Below are positions 63,079-64,000 of a stretch of 64,000 bases of DNA, piece by piece (position 1 is the stretch's first letter; each line of letters begins with the position of its first letter). Below the pieces are notes generated by a model that ran no database searches, was not told where the DNA came from, and saw only the letters and a program-made list of their open reading frames with translations. The position numbers and the translations under genes were made by a program. Origin of the DNA: Beroe ovata (Eukaryota > Ctenophora > Nuda > Beroida > Beroidae); assembly GCA_946803715.1 (NCBI GenBank), contig CAMPET010000043.1:131716-195715 (forward strand). The letters run 5' to 3'.

Positions 63079-63762
63079 ATGTCTGATCTACTGGGGTCTA
63101 TACTGGACAACATGACTGCCCCACCCTCCAATAACGACAAGAACTCAATACGTGAGTGAGGGTCGTTACAACTCACTCACGATTCCCGAATAAACTGTAT
63201 GGACTATCCCTTGCAATGAGATATTCCCTACAATGTGATGGAAAAACTCCACAAATTATGCTCACATGAATCGTGCGGCTGGTTTCATATGACCACCGTA
63301 AGTCATCCTGTTTGCAGGTAGAAAGAGGGCGCTGAAGCGCCAGCGCGAGGAAGAGGCAAAGAAACGGGCGGCAGCGGTCCGGGACGTGCAGCAGAAAGTG
63401 AATCAGTTCGTGGAGAGTTCGGACCAGGAGTTCAGTTTCCCTCCTTCGGAAAGGGAGTGGCGAGCGATACAGTGAGTATGTATTGATATACAACAGCCAT
63501 GCTTAAGATATAGAATTGTCAACTCGGTTTATTAGTTATTAGTACTGTGCTAACATTGGGCATGCTCTTATCAGCCCAATTGCAGAGTGCGATATTGCAG
63601 CTCTAAGCATATCCCCTCCCCTCCAGACACGAGATGTCGGAGATAGCTGGTCTGATCTCGGTGAGTTGTTACAACGGTCCTAACGAGGAGAAACACGTGA
63701 CTGTGTTCAAGAAGGATCACTGCCCCTCGGAGGAGGAGATCAAGAAGAGGAGACTCGGCGAG
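63079..63762 (+). CDS. SPAG7: SPAG7-like R3H-domain protein, first three exons
   Basis: Exons 63079-63151, 63318-63471 and 63627-63762 join in frame and continue beyond the window. The start MSDLLGSILDNMTAPP matches the N-terminus of sperm-associated antigen 7. A basic helical segment follows (RKRALKRQREEEAKKRAA), then the R3H-type domain with HEMSEIAGLISVSCYNG, VTVFKKDHCPSEEEI and KRRLGE. SPAG7 is a nuclear, nucleic-acid-binding protein of poorly defined function. Splice donors are AATAC|GTGAGT, GATACA|GTGAGT and GGCGAG|GTGTGT. I could not place the fourth exon with confidence in 63763-64000. Confidence 0.85.
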
Positions 63763-64000
63763 GTGTGTCATGTTCATTATACCTGCAGTAATTCCTCGTA
63801 TTCTGATGGGCCTCCCATTTCCAGTGCCCGGGTTTGTAGCGATGTTTGTCATATTTGAGATTGGCATGATGACCGCTGTAATTGTTGAAATGTTGAGCTC
63901 GGTACCGCTGAAGTCAGCGTATCGAGATGCTATCAAGGTACAGGATTGTGTTCAGAAATGTAGAAAAATGGCGAACCCTGATGACCTCGTTGGTACTAGA

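Overview
This is a piece of an animal nuclear genome. Genes are split by many short GT-AG introns, and almost every recognisable gene is an orthologue of a conserved animal or eukaryotic housekeeping gene. The base composition, the compact spacing, the nested genes and two intronless bacterial-like genes fit an early-branching invertebrate such as a sponge. That placement is an inference and nothing in the window proves it.

Layout. 1-8.5 kb is mostly non-coding, with two divergent unrecognised first exons near 2.8-3.9 kb. 8.5-15.6 kb (minus strand) holds the ribosome-collision E3 ligase ZNF598/Hel2, with its 3' exons present twice. 15.6-19.3 kb is intergenic with several foldback/MITE-like elements. 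19.3-26.2 kb (plus strand) holds VPS51 (GARP/EARP tethering complex), whose last three exons are also present twice. 27.1-52.9 kb (minus strand) is one large ATR checkpoint-kinase gene of more than 40 short exons. Three other genes lie inside its introns: an intronless GT4 glycosyltransferase (31.6-32.9 kb, minus), a small secreted cysteine-rich VWC-like protein (35.7 kb, plus) and a cathepsin L protease (46.3-47.6 kb, plus). Right behind ATR come an intronless delta-tubulin (TUBD1, minus), an intronless NmrA/NDUFA9-like SDR (plus), a 12-exon BTB-BACK-Kelch protein (plus) and the first exons of SPAG7 (plus, running off the window).

Assembly state. Besides two long N gaps, the window has nine isolated single-N positions. 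At five of them (10129, 21783, 25369, 39089, 41184) the sequence to the left reappears to the right as a near-copy of about 0.3-1.2 kb. This is the signature of contig ends that overlap (probably as different haplotypes) but were joined without merging. The apparent exon duplications in ZNF598, VPS51 and ATR are therefore most likely artefacts. One VPS51 segment and part of the ATR UME region appear to be missing at or near other gaps.

Most unusual signal. Three different introns (one in VPS51, two in ATR) start with a minisatellite whose repeat unit is built from the 5' splice site itself, so that each array is a string of tandem splice donors. In VPS51 the last 17 bases of the exon are literally the first repeat unit. 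The genes do not form one pathway; their grouping looks like ordinary eukaryotic neighbourhood with nesting.
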